Positions 35,093-44,978 of a stretch of DNA of 64,000 bases are shown piece after piece. The notes beneath the pieces were generated by a model. The model had not been told where the DNA came from, searched no databases, and saw nothing but the letters and a program-made list of their open reading frames with translations. A program made the translations under genes and the position numbers. Origin of the DNA: Bradyrhizobium sp. JYMT SZCCT0180 (lineage in GTDB: Bacteria > Pseudomonadota > Alphaproteobacteria > Rhizobiales > Xanthobacteraceae); NCBI RefSeq assembly GCF_018130165.1, contig NZ_JAFCLZ010000028.1:1-64000 (forward strand), given 5' to 3'. The number at the start of each line of letters is the position of its first letter. The first letter of the stretch is position 1.

Positions 35093-36148
35093 ATGACCGA
35101 AGACAAGAGCAAACTGCTGAGATCGCTTACGATCGATCGCAGCGCCGGCAAGGCGGAGCGATCGGGCAGCCGTTGGTTGCCGATCTCGGCGGTGATTATC
35201 ATCTGCGTCGTCGGATTGGCCGCCTTTGCCGCATTCGAGTTCCGCAGGCAGAGCCCGACCAAAGAGACCGCATCGCACACCGCGCAGCAGCCCGCCGCAC
35301 AACCGCAGGCGCCACAGCAGCCGCCAACGAATAGCAAGGCGACCGGCAGCCTGGCGGCCTCCGGCTATGTGGTGGCGCGCCGCAAGGCAACCGTTGCCGC
35401 CGAGATCACCGGCAAGGTGGTCGAAGTGTTCATCGACGAAGGCATGACGGTGACCGAGGGGCAGGTCGTCGCGCGGCTCGACAGCGTGCTTGCTGAAAGG
35501 GACTATGAGCTGGCCCGCTCGCGCGCCGAGACGGCCAATGCGGCGATCGCCGCGATCGCCGCCGATCTGGAGGACGCGACCCGGATCATGACGCGCGTGC
35601 AAACACTCTCGCAGAAGAATTTTGCGACCGAAGCCGATCTGACCAAGGCGCAGGCCCGGGTCGGCGTGCTCAACGCGCAAATGCGCCAGGCGCAGTCGCA
35701 ATTCGAGACCGCCAAGATCGACGCCAGGCGCAGCGCCTCGATGCTCGACAAGCATCAGATCAGGGCGCCGTTCGCCGGTGTCGTCATCGACCGCAGCGCA
35801 CAGCCCGGCGAGATGATTTCGCCGATGTCGGTGGGCGGCTACACGCGCACCGGCATCTGCACCATCGTCGACATGGATTCGATCGAGATCGAAGTCGACG
35901 TCAATGAGGCCTTCATCGGCCGGGTCGTCGCCGGAGGCGCCGTGAACGCGATGCTGGATGCGTATCCGGACTGGACGATTCCCGCCTCGGTGATTGCCAT
36001 CGTGCCGACGGCGAACCGCGAGAAGGCCACGGTGAAGGTGCGAATCCGCTTCGACAAGAAGGATCCGCGCATCCTGCCCGACATGGCGGTGAAAGTGAAT
36101 TTCCTGGCCGATGTAAAGGACGCCACCAAGACCACCGCCGCGAACTAG
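35093..36148 (+). CDS. HlyD/MacA-type periplasmic adaptor subunit
   Basis: A 351-residue membrane-fusion protein. It has a cytoplasmic start, one membrane helix (about 29-50), a Pro/Gln linker, a biotinyl-lipoyl half-motif (TVAAEITGKVVEVFIDEGMTVTEGQVVARLD), a coiled-coil hairpin (about 135-215), the second lipoyl half (IRAPFAGVVIDRSAQPGEMISP) and a beta-barrel. Such adaptors join an inner-membrane ABC transporter to an outer-membrane channel. ATPase and two permease genes follow in the same operon, giving a MacAB/DevBCA-like exporter. No outer-membrane TolC gene is nearby. Confidence 0.9.
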   Translation: MTEDKSKLLRSLTIDRSAGKAERSGSRWLPISAVIIICVVGLAAFAAFEFRRQSPTKETASHTAQQPAAQPQAPQQPPTNSKATGSLAASGYVVARRKATVAAEITGKVVEVFIDEGMTVTEGQVVARLDSVLAERDYELARSRAETANAAIAAIAADLEDATRIMTRVQTLSQKNFATEADLTKAQARVGVLNAQMRQAQSQFETAKIDARRSASMLDKHQIRAPFAGVVIDRSAQPGEMISPMSVGGYTRTGICTIVDMDSIEIEVDVNEAFIGRVVAGGAVNAMLDAYPDWTIPASVIAIVPTANREKATVKVRIRFDKKDPRILPDMAVKVNFLADVKDATKTTAAN

Positions 36149-36180
36149 CTTCCGGCCGGAAACCTTGAGAGGAGAAAAGC

Positions 36181-36879
36181 GTGACAGCCGAGCATCCGAT
36201 GGTTCGCCTTACCGGCGTAGCCAAGCGTTTCACCAAGGGCAAGGAAACAATCTCGATCTTCGATCATCTCGACCTTGCGATTCCGCGCGGTGACTTCATC
36301 GCCGTCATGGGACCGTCCGGTTCGGGCAAGACGACGCTGCTCAATCTGCTTGGGGGTATCGATCGCGTCGACGCCGGCGAAATTTCGGTTGCGGACCAGC
36401 GCATCGACGGTCTCTCCGAAGGTGAACTTGCCGCCTGGCGGGCGGCCAATGTCGGCTTCATCTTCCAGTTCTACAATCTGATGCCGATGCTGACCGCGGC
36501 GCAGAACGTGGAGCTGCCGCTGTTGCTCACCAGGTTGAACCGCAAGGATCGCGCCGCGCGCGTTCACACCGCACTTTCCGTGGTTGGCCTAGCCGACCGC
36601 GTCAAGCACCGTCCGCGCGAAATGTCGGGCGGCCAGCAGCAGCGCGTGGCGATTGCGCGCGCCATTGTCTCGGACCCAAACCTGTTGCTTTGCGACGAAC
36701 CGACCGGCGACCTCGACCGGCAATCCGCCGACGAGATCCTTTCAATCCTGCAATTGCTCAATGGCGAACTGGGCAAGACCATCGTGATGGTAACGCATGA
36801 TCCGGCGGCGGCAAACTATGCCAAGCGCGTCCTGCATCTCGACAAGGGCCGCTTCGTCGAACGGGAGCTCGCCGCGTGA
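36181..36879 (+). CDS. ABC exporter ATPase, MacB/LolD type
   Basis: A 232-residue ATPase of the MacB/LolD/FtsE class. Walker A is GPSGSGKTT, the Q-loop FIFQFYNLMPMLTAAQNVELPL is typical of this class, the signature is MSGGQQQRVAIARAI, and Walker B is LLLCDEPTGDLD. The start is GTG with GGAGA upstream. Its stop overlaps the next start (GTGA). It should energise the two FtsX-type permeases that follow. Confidence 0.94.
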   Translation: MTAEHPMVRLTGVAKRFTKGKETISIFDHLDLAIPRGDFIAVMGPSGSGKTTLLNLLGGIDRVDAGEISVADQRIDGLSEGELAAWRAANVGFIFQFYNLMPMLTAAQNVELPLLLTRLNRKDRAARVHTALSVVGLADRVKHRPREMSGGQQQRVAIARAIVSDPNLLLCDEPTGDLDRQSADEILSILQLLNGELGKTIVMVTHDPAAANYAKRVLHLDKGRFVERELAA

Positions 36880-38036
36880 ACGACTTCGACCTGGTCCGGA
36901 AAAATCTGTTCCGCCGCAAACTGCGCGCCGCGCTGATGATCGTGTCGATCCTGATCGCCTTCATGATCTTCGGCGTGCTCGCTGGATTCTACCGCGCCTT
37001 CACCGCCGGCGAAGATGCCGCCGCCGCGGACCGCATGATCACCGTCAACAAGATAAACTTCACCCAGCCGCTGCCGATCGCCTACTATAATCGGGTGCGA
37101 GCGGTGGAAGGCGTGCGGCAGGTGACCTTCGCCAACTGGTTCGGCGGCTACTATCAGGACCCGAAGAATTTCCTGATGTCGCTGGCGATCGAGCCGAGCA
37201 CCTATTTCGACGTCTACCGCAGCGAATTCGAAGTTCCGCCCGAACAGCTTCAAGCCTTCATGCGAGATCGCGGCAGCGCGGTGGTCGGCGAAAGCCTGGC
37301 GCAGAAGTGGGGCTGGAAGATCGGCGATCGCATCCCGGTTGCGAGCAATATATTCAGCCAGAAGAGCGGCGGGCATACCTGGGATCTCACCATTGCCGGC
37401 ATCGTCAAGGGCAAGGCCGAGCACGTCGACACCAACTTCCTGCTGTTTCAGTACGCCTATTTCGACGAGACCCGCTCGTTCGGCAAGGACACTATCGGCT
37501 GGATGATCCTTCAGACCACCTCTCCCGAAAGCAACCCGCGCGTCGCCAAGACGATCGACGCGATGTTCGCCAATTCCACCGCCGAGACCTCGACCGACAC
37601 CGAAAAGGCGTTCGGCAAGGCGTTCGCGGCCCAGTTCGGCAACATCGCGCTGATTGTATTGCTGGTTGTCGGCGCCGCCTTCGTCACCATCCTGATGATC
37701 GTCGGCAATACCATGGCGCTGTCGATCCGGGAGCGCACCCGCGAGATCGGTGTGCTGAAGACGCTCGGCTTTTCCGGGCCGCGGATCCTTGGGATGGTGC
37801 TCGGCGAATCCGTACTGCTGGCGCTGCTCGGCGGAATTCCCGGGCTGGCGATTGCAGCGCTGATCGCCATGGCCCTGCGCACAAGCCTCTCCAACATCGC
37901 GCCCGCTTTTGCCGTGTCGCCGACCATCATCATGCAAGGCCTGGCGTTGATGATCGCGCTGGGGCTGATCACGGGGATCATTCCGGCGCTCAACGCCATG
38001 CGGCTCAAAATTGCAACCGCGCTTGGACGGGGATAG
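36876..38036 (+). CDS. FtsX-like ABC permease, first
   Basis: A 386-residue permease with one N-terminal helix, a large periplasmic domain (about 40-265) and three C-terminal helices, the FtsX/MacB topology. The FtsX core is seen in IVGNTMALSIRERTREIGVLKTLGFSGPRIL. The start is GTG, coupled to the ATPase stop. A second permease of the same type follows 2 bp after its stop, so the transporter is probably a heterodimer. Confidence 0.92.
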   Translation: MNDFDLVRKNLFRRKLRAALMIVSILIAFMIFGVLAGFYRAFTAGEDAAAADRMITVNKINFTQPLPIAYYNRVRAVEGVRQVTFANWFGGYYQDPKNFLMSLAIEPSTYFDVYRSEFEVPPEQLQAFMRDRGSAVVGESLAQKWGWKIGDRIPVASNIFSQKSGGHTWDLTIAGIVKGKAEHVDTNFLLFQYAYFDETRSFGKDTIGWMILQTTSPESNPRVAKTIDAMFANSTAETSTDTEKAFGKAFAAQFGNIALIVLLVVGAAFVTILMIVGNTMALSIRERTREIGVLKTLGFSGPRILGMVLGESVLLALLGGIPGLAIAALIAMALRTSLSNIAPAFAVSPTIIMQGLALMIALGLITGIIPALNAMRLKIATALGRG

Positions 38037-38038
38037 AC

Positions 38039-39229
38039 ATGCGTTCGCTCTGGCTTCAGGTGGCCGCCGTCACCGCCATCAACCTCAGGAGCATAGCACA
38101 GCGGCGCTGGCTCTCGCTCTCGACGGTGATCGCGATCGCGCTGGTGGTGATCGTCCTGCTCGCATTCCTGGCGATGGCCAACGGATTCCAGCGCACCATC
38201 GCGGGATCCGGTGCTGATGACATCGCGATCGTGCTGCGGGCCGGCTCGCAGGCCGAAATCAACAGTACCGTGAGCCGCGACCAGGTACGACTGATCGAGG
38301 ACGGTCCTGGCATCGCGCGTGGCAGCGACGGCAAGCCCCTGATCTCGCCGGAACTCTATCTGGTGGTCGACGGCATCAAACGCTCGACCGGGACCAAGGC
38401 CAATTTGCCGCTGCGCGGGATCGGGGAACAGGGCGCCGCGCTGCGCAACGGCATCACCATCACCGCAGGCCGCATGTTCAATCGGGGCAGCAACGAGGTG
38501 GTGGTCGGCAAGGCCCTGCTGCGGGAATTCGAGGGATTCGACCTCGGCAGCACCGTGGCCTTCGGCGCCACGCGCTGGACCGTGGTCGGCGTGTTCGAGG
38601 CCGGCGGCAGCGTGTTCGAATCCGAGATTTGGGCCGATCTCAACGTGGTGCAGAGCCTGTTCAATCGCAACAATATCGTACAGATCGTGCGCGCGCGCCT
38701 CGCCGGGCCGGCCGCCCTCAATGAGCTCAAAAGCTATAGCGACAACGATCCGCGGCTGAAGCTCGATGTCAAATCCGAAGCAGCTTACTTCGCGGAACAG
38801 GCCTCGCAGACCTCCGATTTGATTCAGAAACTTGGCTGGCCGCTGGCGATCGCGATGGCGCTGGGCGCGGTCGCCGGCGCGCTCAACACGATGTATTCGT
38901 CGGTTGCCAGCCGCGCGACGGAAATAGCAACGCTGCGCGCCATCGGCTTCGGCGGTTTTCCTGCGTTCGTCGGGACGCTCGCCGAATCGCTGGTGCTCGC
39001 CGTCATAGGCGGCTTGCTCGGCGCCGCCGCCACTTATCTGATTTTCGATGGCGTCACGGCGTCCACCCTTGGCGGGAACTTCACCCAGGTGGTGTTCGAC
39101 TTCAAGCTCAGTCCCTGGCTGATCGCCGAGGGGGTTGGGCTGGCGCTGATCGTGGGCCTGATCGGCGGACTGTTTCCGGCCCTGCGGGCCGCGCGATTAC
39201 CGATCGTCGAAGGCCTGTACGCGCATTAG
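38039..39229 (+). CDS. FtsX-like ABC permease, second
   Basis: A 396-residue permease with the same topology as the preceding gene and a related FtsX core (MYSSVASRATEIATLRAIGFGGFPAFV). The periplasmic domain differs markedly from that of the first permease, suggesting that each contacts different parts of the substrate or adaptor. The ATG at 38039 lies two bases after the preceding stop; a longer in-frame reading is a shadow over the first permease. It is followed by a palindromic repeat that may end the transcript. Confidence 0.92.
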   Translation: MRSLWLQVAAVTAINLRSIAQRRWLSLSTVIAIALVVIVLLAFLAMANGFQRTIAGSGADDIAIVLRAGSQAEINSTVSRDQVRLIEDGPGIARGSDGKPLISPELYLVVDGIKRSTGTKANLPLRGIGEQGAALRNGITITAGRMFNRGSNEVVVGKALLREFEGFDLGSTVAFGATRWTVVGVFEAGGSVFESEIWADLNVVQSLFNRNNIVQIVRARLAGPAALNELKSYSDNDPRLKLDVKSEAAYFAEQASQTSDLIQKLGWPLAIAMALGAVAGALNTMYSSVASRATEIATLRAIGFGGFPAFVGTLAESLVLAVIGGLLGAAATYLIFDGVTASTLGGNFTQVVFDFKLSPWLIAEGVGLALIVGLIGGLFPALRAARLPIVEGLYAH

Positions 39230-39330
39230 AGCGTTTTCCAGCAAAGTGGAAACCGGTTCGCGTCAAGAAGACGCGTCAAATCAGGAATCCAGAGCCCGTT
39301 CCGATTCCATCGGAACAGAAAAGGCTCTAG
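39227..39330. repeat. Palindromic intergenic repeat between convergent genes
   Basis: The element starts TAGAGCGTTTTCCAGC and ends in a complementary GGCTCTAG. It includes GTTCCGAT / ATCGGAAC, an 8-bp stem with a 3-nt loop, and AGAGCC / GGCTCT outside it. This is a widespread bradyrhizobial repeat. Lying between a rightward permease gene and the leftward amidase, it could end both transcripts. A shorter related piece occurs at 47956-47992. Confidence 0.7.
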
Positions 39331-39344
39331 GCCCGGCCCCATTC

Positions 39345-40703
39345 TTACTTTGCATGGGGTTGTTTTCGCGATTTTGTGTCGAGCCGCCCCGCCAGCGTGA
39401 TCAACGCCCGGTCGGACCAGGCCGGCGCCAGCAGCGTCACGCCCATGGGGATACCGTTCGGCAGCTCGCCGTTCGGGATCGCCACCGCGCACAGGTCGAG
39501 CAAGTTGGCAAAGTACGAGTAGTGGCCGAGGCGGTTGTTCAGTGTGATCGGATCGCTGTGCATCTCATCCAGCAGGAATGGGCGCGGCGCCGTGGGCACC
39601 ACCAACGCATCGACGCCGGCGAGGAGGCCTTGCGTTTGCCGGCGCAGCCGCAACAACCGGTGCATCGCGGTGAAAGCGTCGATCGCCGAATAGCTGGTGG
39701 CCGTCCGAAGCACGGTTTTTGTAACATCGAGCAGGCGATCGGTATCGACCTCCATCAGCGACGATATCGACGCGCGCCGTTCCGCGACCCAGGGGCCAGC
39801 GAACATCATCGCGCCGGCCTCGGCGAACGGCGCAAAGTCGATCTCGACCGCGGTGCCGCCGAGAGCGGAAAATCGCTCGCAGGCCTGTTCATAGAGCGCG
39901 CCGCATTCGGGCATGCCGAAGAATTCGAGATCCTTGGCCATGAGGCGGCCGAACCTGAACTTGCCGGCGGCGCGGGTGCTGACGGAGGCCGGCGCGGGCC
40001 GGCTGTACGGATCCTCGGGATCGAAGCCTTCCATGACGTCCAGGATCGCGGCGCCTTCCTGTACCGAATTGCAGAAGATCGAGACGCAATCCAGCGTCGG
40101 GCAATTCGGCACCAGGCCGCGCGACGACACCAGTCCGACCGTCGGCTTGATGCCGACGATGTCGTTGAACCCGGCGGGAATGCGGCCCGACCCGCCGGTA
40201 TCGGTGCCAAGCGCGAACGTGACGTGGCCGGCGGCGACCGCGACCGCCGAGCCCGAACTGGAGCCGCCCGAGACATAGCGCGGGTCTGCGACGCTGGCGC
40301 AGGAGCCGTAGGGCGAGCGCGCGCCGGAGAGGCCGGTGGCGAGCTGGTCGAGATTGGTCTTGCCGATGCAGATCGCGCCGGCCGCAATCAAGCGTTCGAC
40401 GCTTTCGGCCGAACGTGCCGGCATGTAGCTGAACGCGGGGACGGCGGCCGTCGTCGGCATGCCCGCAACGTCGATATTGTCTTTGACGCCGAACAGGACA
40501 CCGAGCAGGGGGAAGGTTTCGCCGGAAGCGGCGCGTGTCATCAGCGTGCGGCAATGATCCCGCGTTTCCGCGATCGGGCGGACATGGATCCAGCAGTTCC
40601 GGTCACGCTCGGTCTCGATCCGCCGATAGGCCGTCTCGATGGCCTGCCGCGGGTCACTCCCGGCAGGGGAGGACGTTGCGAATCGTAGATTGATTTGGTT
40701 CAC
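39345..40703 (-). CDS. Amidase, allophanate-hydrolase-like
   Basis: A 452-residue amidase-signature enzyme with the Ser-cisSer-Lys triad: K74 in FGVKDNID, the cis-Ser in SGGSSSGSAVAVAAG and the nucleophile Ser in GTDTGGSGRIPAG. The segment LVPNCPTLDCVSIF is characteristic of allophanate hydrolase (AtzF), which splits allophanate into ammonia and CO2. The usual AtzF C-terminal domain of about 130 residues is absent, and no urea carboxylase is nearby, so a related amidase is also possible. The GTG at 40703 has GGAG nine bases upstream; a TTG at 40736 is the alternative. Confidence 0.8.
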   Translation of the reverse strand: MNQINLRFATSSPAGSDPRQAIETAYRRIETERDRNCWIHVRPIAETRDHCRTLMTRAASGETFPLLGVLFGVKDNIDVAGMPTTAAVPAFSYMPARSAESVERLIAAGAICIGKTNLDQLATGLSGARSPYGSCASVADPRYVSGGSSSGSAVAVAAGHVTFALGTDTGGSGRIPAGFNDIVGIKPTVGLVSSRGLVPNCPTLDCVSIFCNSVQEGAAILDVMEGFDPEDPYSRPAPASVSTRAAGKFRFGRLMAKDLEFFGMPECGALYEQACERFSALGGTAVEIDFAPFAEAGAMMFAGPWVAERRASISSLMEVDTDRLLDVTKTVLRTATSYSAIDAFTAMHRLLRLRRQTQGLLAGVDALVVPTAPRPFLLDEMHSDPITLNNRLGHYSYFANLLDLCAVAIPNGELPNGIPMGVTLLAPAWSDRALITLAGRLDTKSRKQPHAK

Positions 40704-40800
40704 CTGAAAGAACTCCACCCGCGCTGCTTTCGGCAAAACTGGGCGAGTGGGTCGTCACGAACAAGCAATTAAATGCTTCGTGTTCAGGTGCCGCGGTCGT

Positions 40801-41692
<892 letters not shown>

Positions 41693-41694
<2 letters not shown>

Positions 41695-42622
41695 GCAGGC
41701 GAATTCGCGTTTGGGGAGTAAGGCCGTGCTTATCGCAGGGCCGACCGCCAGCGGCAAGTCGGCGCTGGCCCTTGAGCTGGCGCAAAAGACCGGCGGCGTC
41801 GTCATCAACACCGATTCCATGCAGGTCTATCGCGATCTCCGCGTCATCACGGCCCGCCCGACGCCGGCCGAAGAGGCGCAGGCGCCGCATTGGCTCTATG
41901 GCCATGTCGATGCCGCCGTGAACTTTTCCGCCGGCGCGTGGGTCGCGGACGCCGCCAAAATGCTGTCGGAAGCACAGGCCGCAAAACGCCTGCCGATCTT
42001 CGTCGGCGGTTCCGGGCTCTATTTCAAGGCGCTGACGCGCGGCCTGTCGGCGGTGCCGCCGATCCCGGCCGAAGTGCGCGACAGCGTGCGGGCGCGGCTG
42101 GACCGCGATGGCGTCGAAGCGCTGCACGCCGAACTGGCGCTGCGCGACCCGGCAACGGCGGAACGCCTGAAGCCGCGTGACCGCGCCCGCATCGCGCGGG
42201 CGCTCGAGGTGGTCGAGGCCACCGGCCGCGCGCTGACCGACTGGCACCGCGAAGGTCTGCCGTCGCTGCTGCCGCAAGGCGAGTTTCACGCGCTATTTCT
42301 GGCACCGGAGCGCGACCAGCTCTATGCCCGGATCGACGCGCGGTTCGACGCCATGCTGGCGGCAGGCGCACTGGAGGAGGTAGCCGCACTGGCCGTCCGA
42401 CACCTCGACCCGCTGCTGCCGGCGATGAAGGCCCATGGCGTGCCGGCGCTGATCCGGCATTTGAAGGGCGAGATCGGCCAAGCGGAGGCCGCCGAAACCA
42501 GCCGTGCGGACACCCGCCACTACGCCAAGCGGCAGTTCACCTGGTTCCGGCACCAATTGCCGGAGTTTGAGTGGGTGGCGCCGGAGGCGGCGCGGGGGTG
42601 GCTCGAGCAGATCCCTCTCTAG
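41693..42622 (+). CDS. miaA: tRNA dimethylallyltransferase
   Basis: A 309-residue enzyme that adds a dimethylallyl group to A37 of tRNAs reading UNN codons. The P-loop is GPTASGKSALALELA, followed by NTDSMQVYRDLRVITARPT and the conserved FVGGSGLYFKALTRG. HYAKRQFTWFRHQ marks the C-terminal zinc-less conserved end. The ATG at 41693 gives a start like that of relatives; a GTG at 41726, with GGGGAG well placed before it, is a serious alternative. It is divergent from serB with overlapping starts. Confidence 0.94.
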
Positions 42623-42625
42623 GCT

Positions 42626-42710
42626 GTCATGGCCGGGCTTGTCCCGGCCATCCACGTCTTTGCCGCAAGGAAGCAAGACGTGGATGCCCGGCACAAGGCC
42701 GGGCATGACG
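42626..42710. repeat. Palindromic repeat, copy 2 (inverted)
   Basis: This is the same element as at 2126-2215 in the opposite orientation. The arms are ATGGCCGGGCTTGTCCCGG and ATGCCCGGCACAAGGCCGG, with CCACGTCTT next to the loop. The loop differs from copy 1. It lies 3 bp after the miaA stop, where it may serve as terminator, ahead of the ilv promoter. Confidence 0.8.
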
Positions 42711-42806
42711 AGGAGTGGTTTGCATGGCAGCAACCAGTAAATTCGCACTCGCCGAACGGCCGGAACCCCGTTACACTGCCTTAATCGGGCTGAAAGCGTC
42801 ATTCCC

Positions 42807-42834
42807 TTGACTTCCGGGGTCCGGTCGCTATAAC
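42807..42834 (+). promoter_or_regulatory. Promoter of the ilv operon
   Basis: TTGACT (42807-42812) and TATAAC (42829-42834) are spaced by 16 bp, close to the sigma-70 consensus. It lies 33 bp before the leader peptide start codon. Confidence 0.7.
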
Positions 42835-42866
42835 CCGCGTAATCTTCGGGAAGTCTGGACCGTCCG

Positions 42867-42932
42867 ATGCGTAATATTATTACCAAACTCCTTATCGTAG
42901 TCGTACCCTGGCGCACCGCCCGGGATGGCTGA
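42867..42932 (+). CDS. ilv operon leader peptide
   Basis: A 21-codon frame starting MRNIITKLLIVVV, with ten Ile, Leu or Val residues (IIe, Leu and Val runs) in the first thirteen positions, then PWRTARDG and a stop. It stands 183 bp before ilvB, between a good promoter and a terminator hairpin. This is the composition and position of leader peptides that sense charged Ile/Leu/Val tRNA. Its ribosome site is weak. When those tRNAs are scarce, the ribosome should stall at the Ile/Leu/Val run and prevent termination downstream. Confidence 0.9.
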   Translation: MRNIITKLLIVVVPWRTARDG

Positions 42933-42981
42933 GGCCATCCAGTTGCAGGCGGTGTGCATAGGGCCTCTGGGGCCCTTTTTT
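42913..42981 (+). terminator. ilv attenuator
   Basis: The terminator proper is AGGGCC / GGCCCT (42960-42965 with 42971-42976) with a 5-nt loop and a run of six T. Upstream lies the protector/pause structure: GGATGGC / GCCATCC (42923-42929 with 42934-42940) nested in GCACCGCC (42913-42920) pairing with GGCGGTGT around 42949-42956. The segment GGCGGTGTGC, shared between alternative pairings, is the likely switch. The leader stop codon falls in the first hairpin loop. Confidence 0.88.
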
Positions 42982-43049
42982 ATTTCCCGAATCCAAGCCG
43001 ACGAAGCCGCGCAGACACAGCGCATCCGGAGCAAGCCAAGGAAAACGTC

Positions 43050-44825
43050 ATGACCGACAAGAGCCACGATCCGAACCAGATGACCGGTGCCGCGATGATC
43101 GTGCGCGCGCTCATCGATCATGGCGTCCAGCATTTGTTCGGCTATCCCGGCGGTGCGGTGCTGCCCATTTATGACGAGATCTTCCAGCAGAGCGAGGTCG
43201 AGCACATCCTGGTGCGGCACGAGCAGGGCGCCGGCCACGCGGCCGAAGGCTATGCGCGCTCGACCGGCAAGCCGGGCGTCGTGCTGGTGACTTCCGGCCC
43301 CGGCGCCACCAACATGGTGACGCCGCTGACGGACGCGCTGATGGATTCGATTCCGCTGGTCTGCATCACCGGGCAGGTGCCGACGCATTTGATCGGCAAT
43401 GATGCGTTCCAGGAATGCGACACCGTCGGGATCACGCGGCCCTGCACCAAGCACAATTGGCTGGTGCGCGACGTCAACGATCTCGCGAAAGTGTTGCACG
43501 AGGCGTTTTACGTCGCCACGACCGGCCGTCCCGGCCCCGTCGTGGTCGACGTGCCAAAGGACGTGCAGTTCGCGACCGGCACCTATCATCCGCCGCGCAA
43601 ATCCGACGTGCATGTTTCCTACACGCCGCGGGTCAAGGGCGATGCGACGCAGATCCGCAAAGCCGTGGCGCTGCTTGCCGGCGCAAAGCGCCCGGTGATC
43701 TATAGCGGCGGTGGCGTCATCAATTCCGGACGCGAAGCCTCGAAACTGCTGCGCGAACTGGTCGAAGTCACCGGCTTTCCGATCACTTCGACCCTGATGG
43801 GCCTCGGCGCCTATCCTGCGACCGGCAAGAACTGGCTCGGCATGCTCGGCATGCACGGCACGTATGAATCCAACATGGCGATGCATGATTGCGACGTCAT
43901 GCTGTGCGTCGGCGCGCGCTTCGACGACCGCATCACCGGCCGCACCGACGCGTTCTCGCCGGGCTCGAAGAAGATCCACATCGACATCGACCCGTCCTCG
44001 ATCAACAAGAACATCCACGTCGACGTGCCGATCATCGGCGACTGCGGCAACGTGCTCGGCGACCTGTTGCAGGTGTTCAAGGCGGAAGCGAAAAAGCCTG
44101 ACATCAAGGCGTGGTGGCAGGAGATCGCCGTGTGGCGGGCGCGCAATTCGCTGGCCTACCGGAAGAACAGCGAAGTCATCCTGCCGCAATACGCCATCGA
44201 GCGCCTGTTCGAGGCGACGCGCGGGCACGACACCTACATCACGACCGAAGTCGGTCAGCACCAGATGTGGGCGGCGCAGTTCTTCGGCTTCGAGGAGCCG
44301 CACCGCTGGATGACCTCGGGCGGCCTTGGCACCATGGGCTACGGGCTGCCGGCCGCGCTCGGCGTGCAGGTCGCGCACCGGGACAGCCTCGTGATCGACA
44401 TCGCGGGCGATGCCTCGGTGCAGATGACGATGCAGGAGATGTCGACGGCGGTGCAGTTTGAACTGCCGATCAAGATCTTCATCCTGAACAACCAGTATAT
44501 GGGCATGGTGCGGCAGTGGCAGCAGCTGCTGCACGGCAACCGGCTGTCGCATTCCTATTCGGAGGCGCTGCCGGATTTCGTCAAGCTGGCGGACGCGTTT
44601 GGCTGCGTCGGCCTGCAGGCGATCAAGCCCGGCGATCTCGACGGCGCGCTCAAGGAAATGATCTCGATCAAGCGCCCGGTGCTGTTCGATTGCCGCGTCG
44701 CGGCGCTGGAAAACTGCTTCCCGATGATTCCGTCCGGCAAGGCGCACAATGAAATGCTGTTGCCGGCGGAAGCGACCGACGAAGCGACCGCGGCGGCCTT
44801 TGCCGGCGGCAAGGCGCTGGTGTGA
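43050..44825 (+). CDS. ilvB: Acetolactate synthase large subunit
   Basis: A 591-residue thiamine-diphosphate enzyme that makes acetolactate or acetohydroxybutyrate, the first common step of valine, leucine and isoleucine synthesis. The catalytic Glu lies in RHEQGAGHAAEGYAR, FAD-domain sequence in GARFDDRITG, and the ThDP/Mg motif runs from GDASVQMTMQE to NNQYMGMV. The ATG at 43050 follows AAGGAAAA. Expression should be set by the leader-peptide attenuator upstream. The regulatory subunit gene ilvN lies 1.2 kb downstream, after a repeat and a dehydratase gene. Confidence 0.97.
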   Translation: MTDKSHDPNQMTGAAMIVRALIDHGVQHLFGYPGGAVLPIYDEIFQQSEVEHILVRHEQGAGHAAEGYARSTGKPGVVLVTSGPGATNMVTPLTDALMDSIPLVCITGQVPTHLIGNDAFQECDTVGITRPCTKHNWLVRDVNDLAKVLHEAFYVATTGRPGPVVVDVPKDVQFATGTYHPPRKSDVHVSYTPRVKGDATQIRKAVALLAGAKRPVIYSGGGVINSGREASKLLRELVEVTGFPITSTLMGLGAYPATGKNWLGMLGMHGTYESNMAMHDCDVMLCVGARFDDRITGRTDAFSPGSKKIHIDIDPSSINKNIHVDVPIIGDCGNVLGDLLQVFKAEAKKPDIKAWWQEIAVWRARNSLAYRKNSEVILPQYAIERLFEATRGHDTYITTEVGQHQMWAAQFFGFEEPHRWMTSGGLGTMGYGLPAALGVQVAHRDSLVIDIAGDASVQMTMQEMSTAVQFELPIKIFILNNQYMGMVRQWQQLLHGNRLSHSYSEALPDFVKLADAFGCVGLQAIKPGDLDGALKEMISIKRPVLFDCRVAALENCFPMIPSGKAHNEMLLPAEATDEATAAAFAGGKALV

Positions 44826-44848
44826 GGATGAGACACACAAATTCCGCT

Positions 44849-44947
44849 GTCATCGCCCGGCTTGACCGGGCGATCCAGTACGCCGCGGCCTCTCGATTGC
44901 TGTCTGGCGTCTCTGGAATACTGGGTCCCCGCCTTCGCGGGGATGAC
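44849..44947. repeat. Palindromic repeat between ilvB and the dehydratase gene
   Basis: The element runs from GTCATCGCCCGGCTTGACCG to GCCTTCGCGGGGATGAC. Its ends pair (GTCATC / GATGAC), with local hairpins CGCCCGG / CCGGGCG and CCCCGC / GCGGGG. It is a dispersed bradyrhizobial-type repeat, here placed inside an operon-like gene string, where it may alter transcript levels of the genes that follow. Confidence 0.7.
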
Positions 44948-44978
44948 GAGGGTGCGAGTAGGGCGACAGGACGCTCAA

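Noticed and set aside
39246..40688. A 480-codon plus-strand frame opposite the amidase
   Set aside because: Shadow frame rich in Arg, Gly and His; the amidase on the other strand carries its full catalytic triad.
42828..44840. A 670-codon minus-strand frame opposite ilvB
   Set aside because: Shadow of ilvB; no domain, and the composition is typical of antisense frames.
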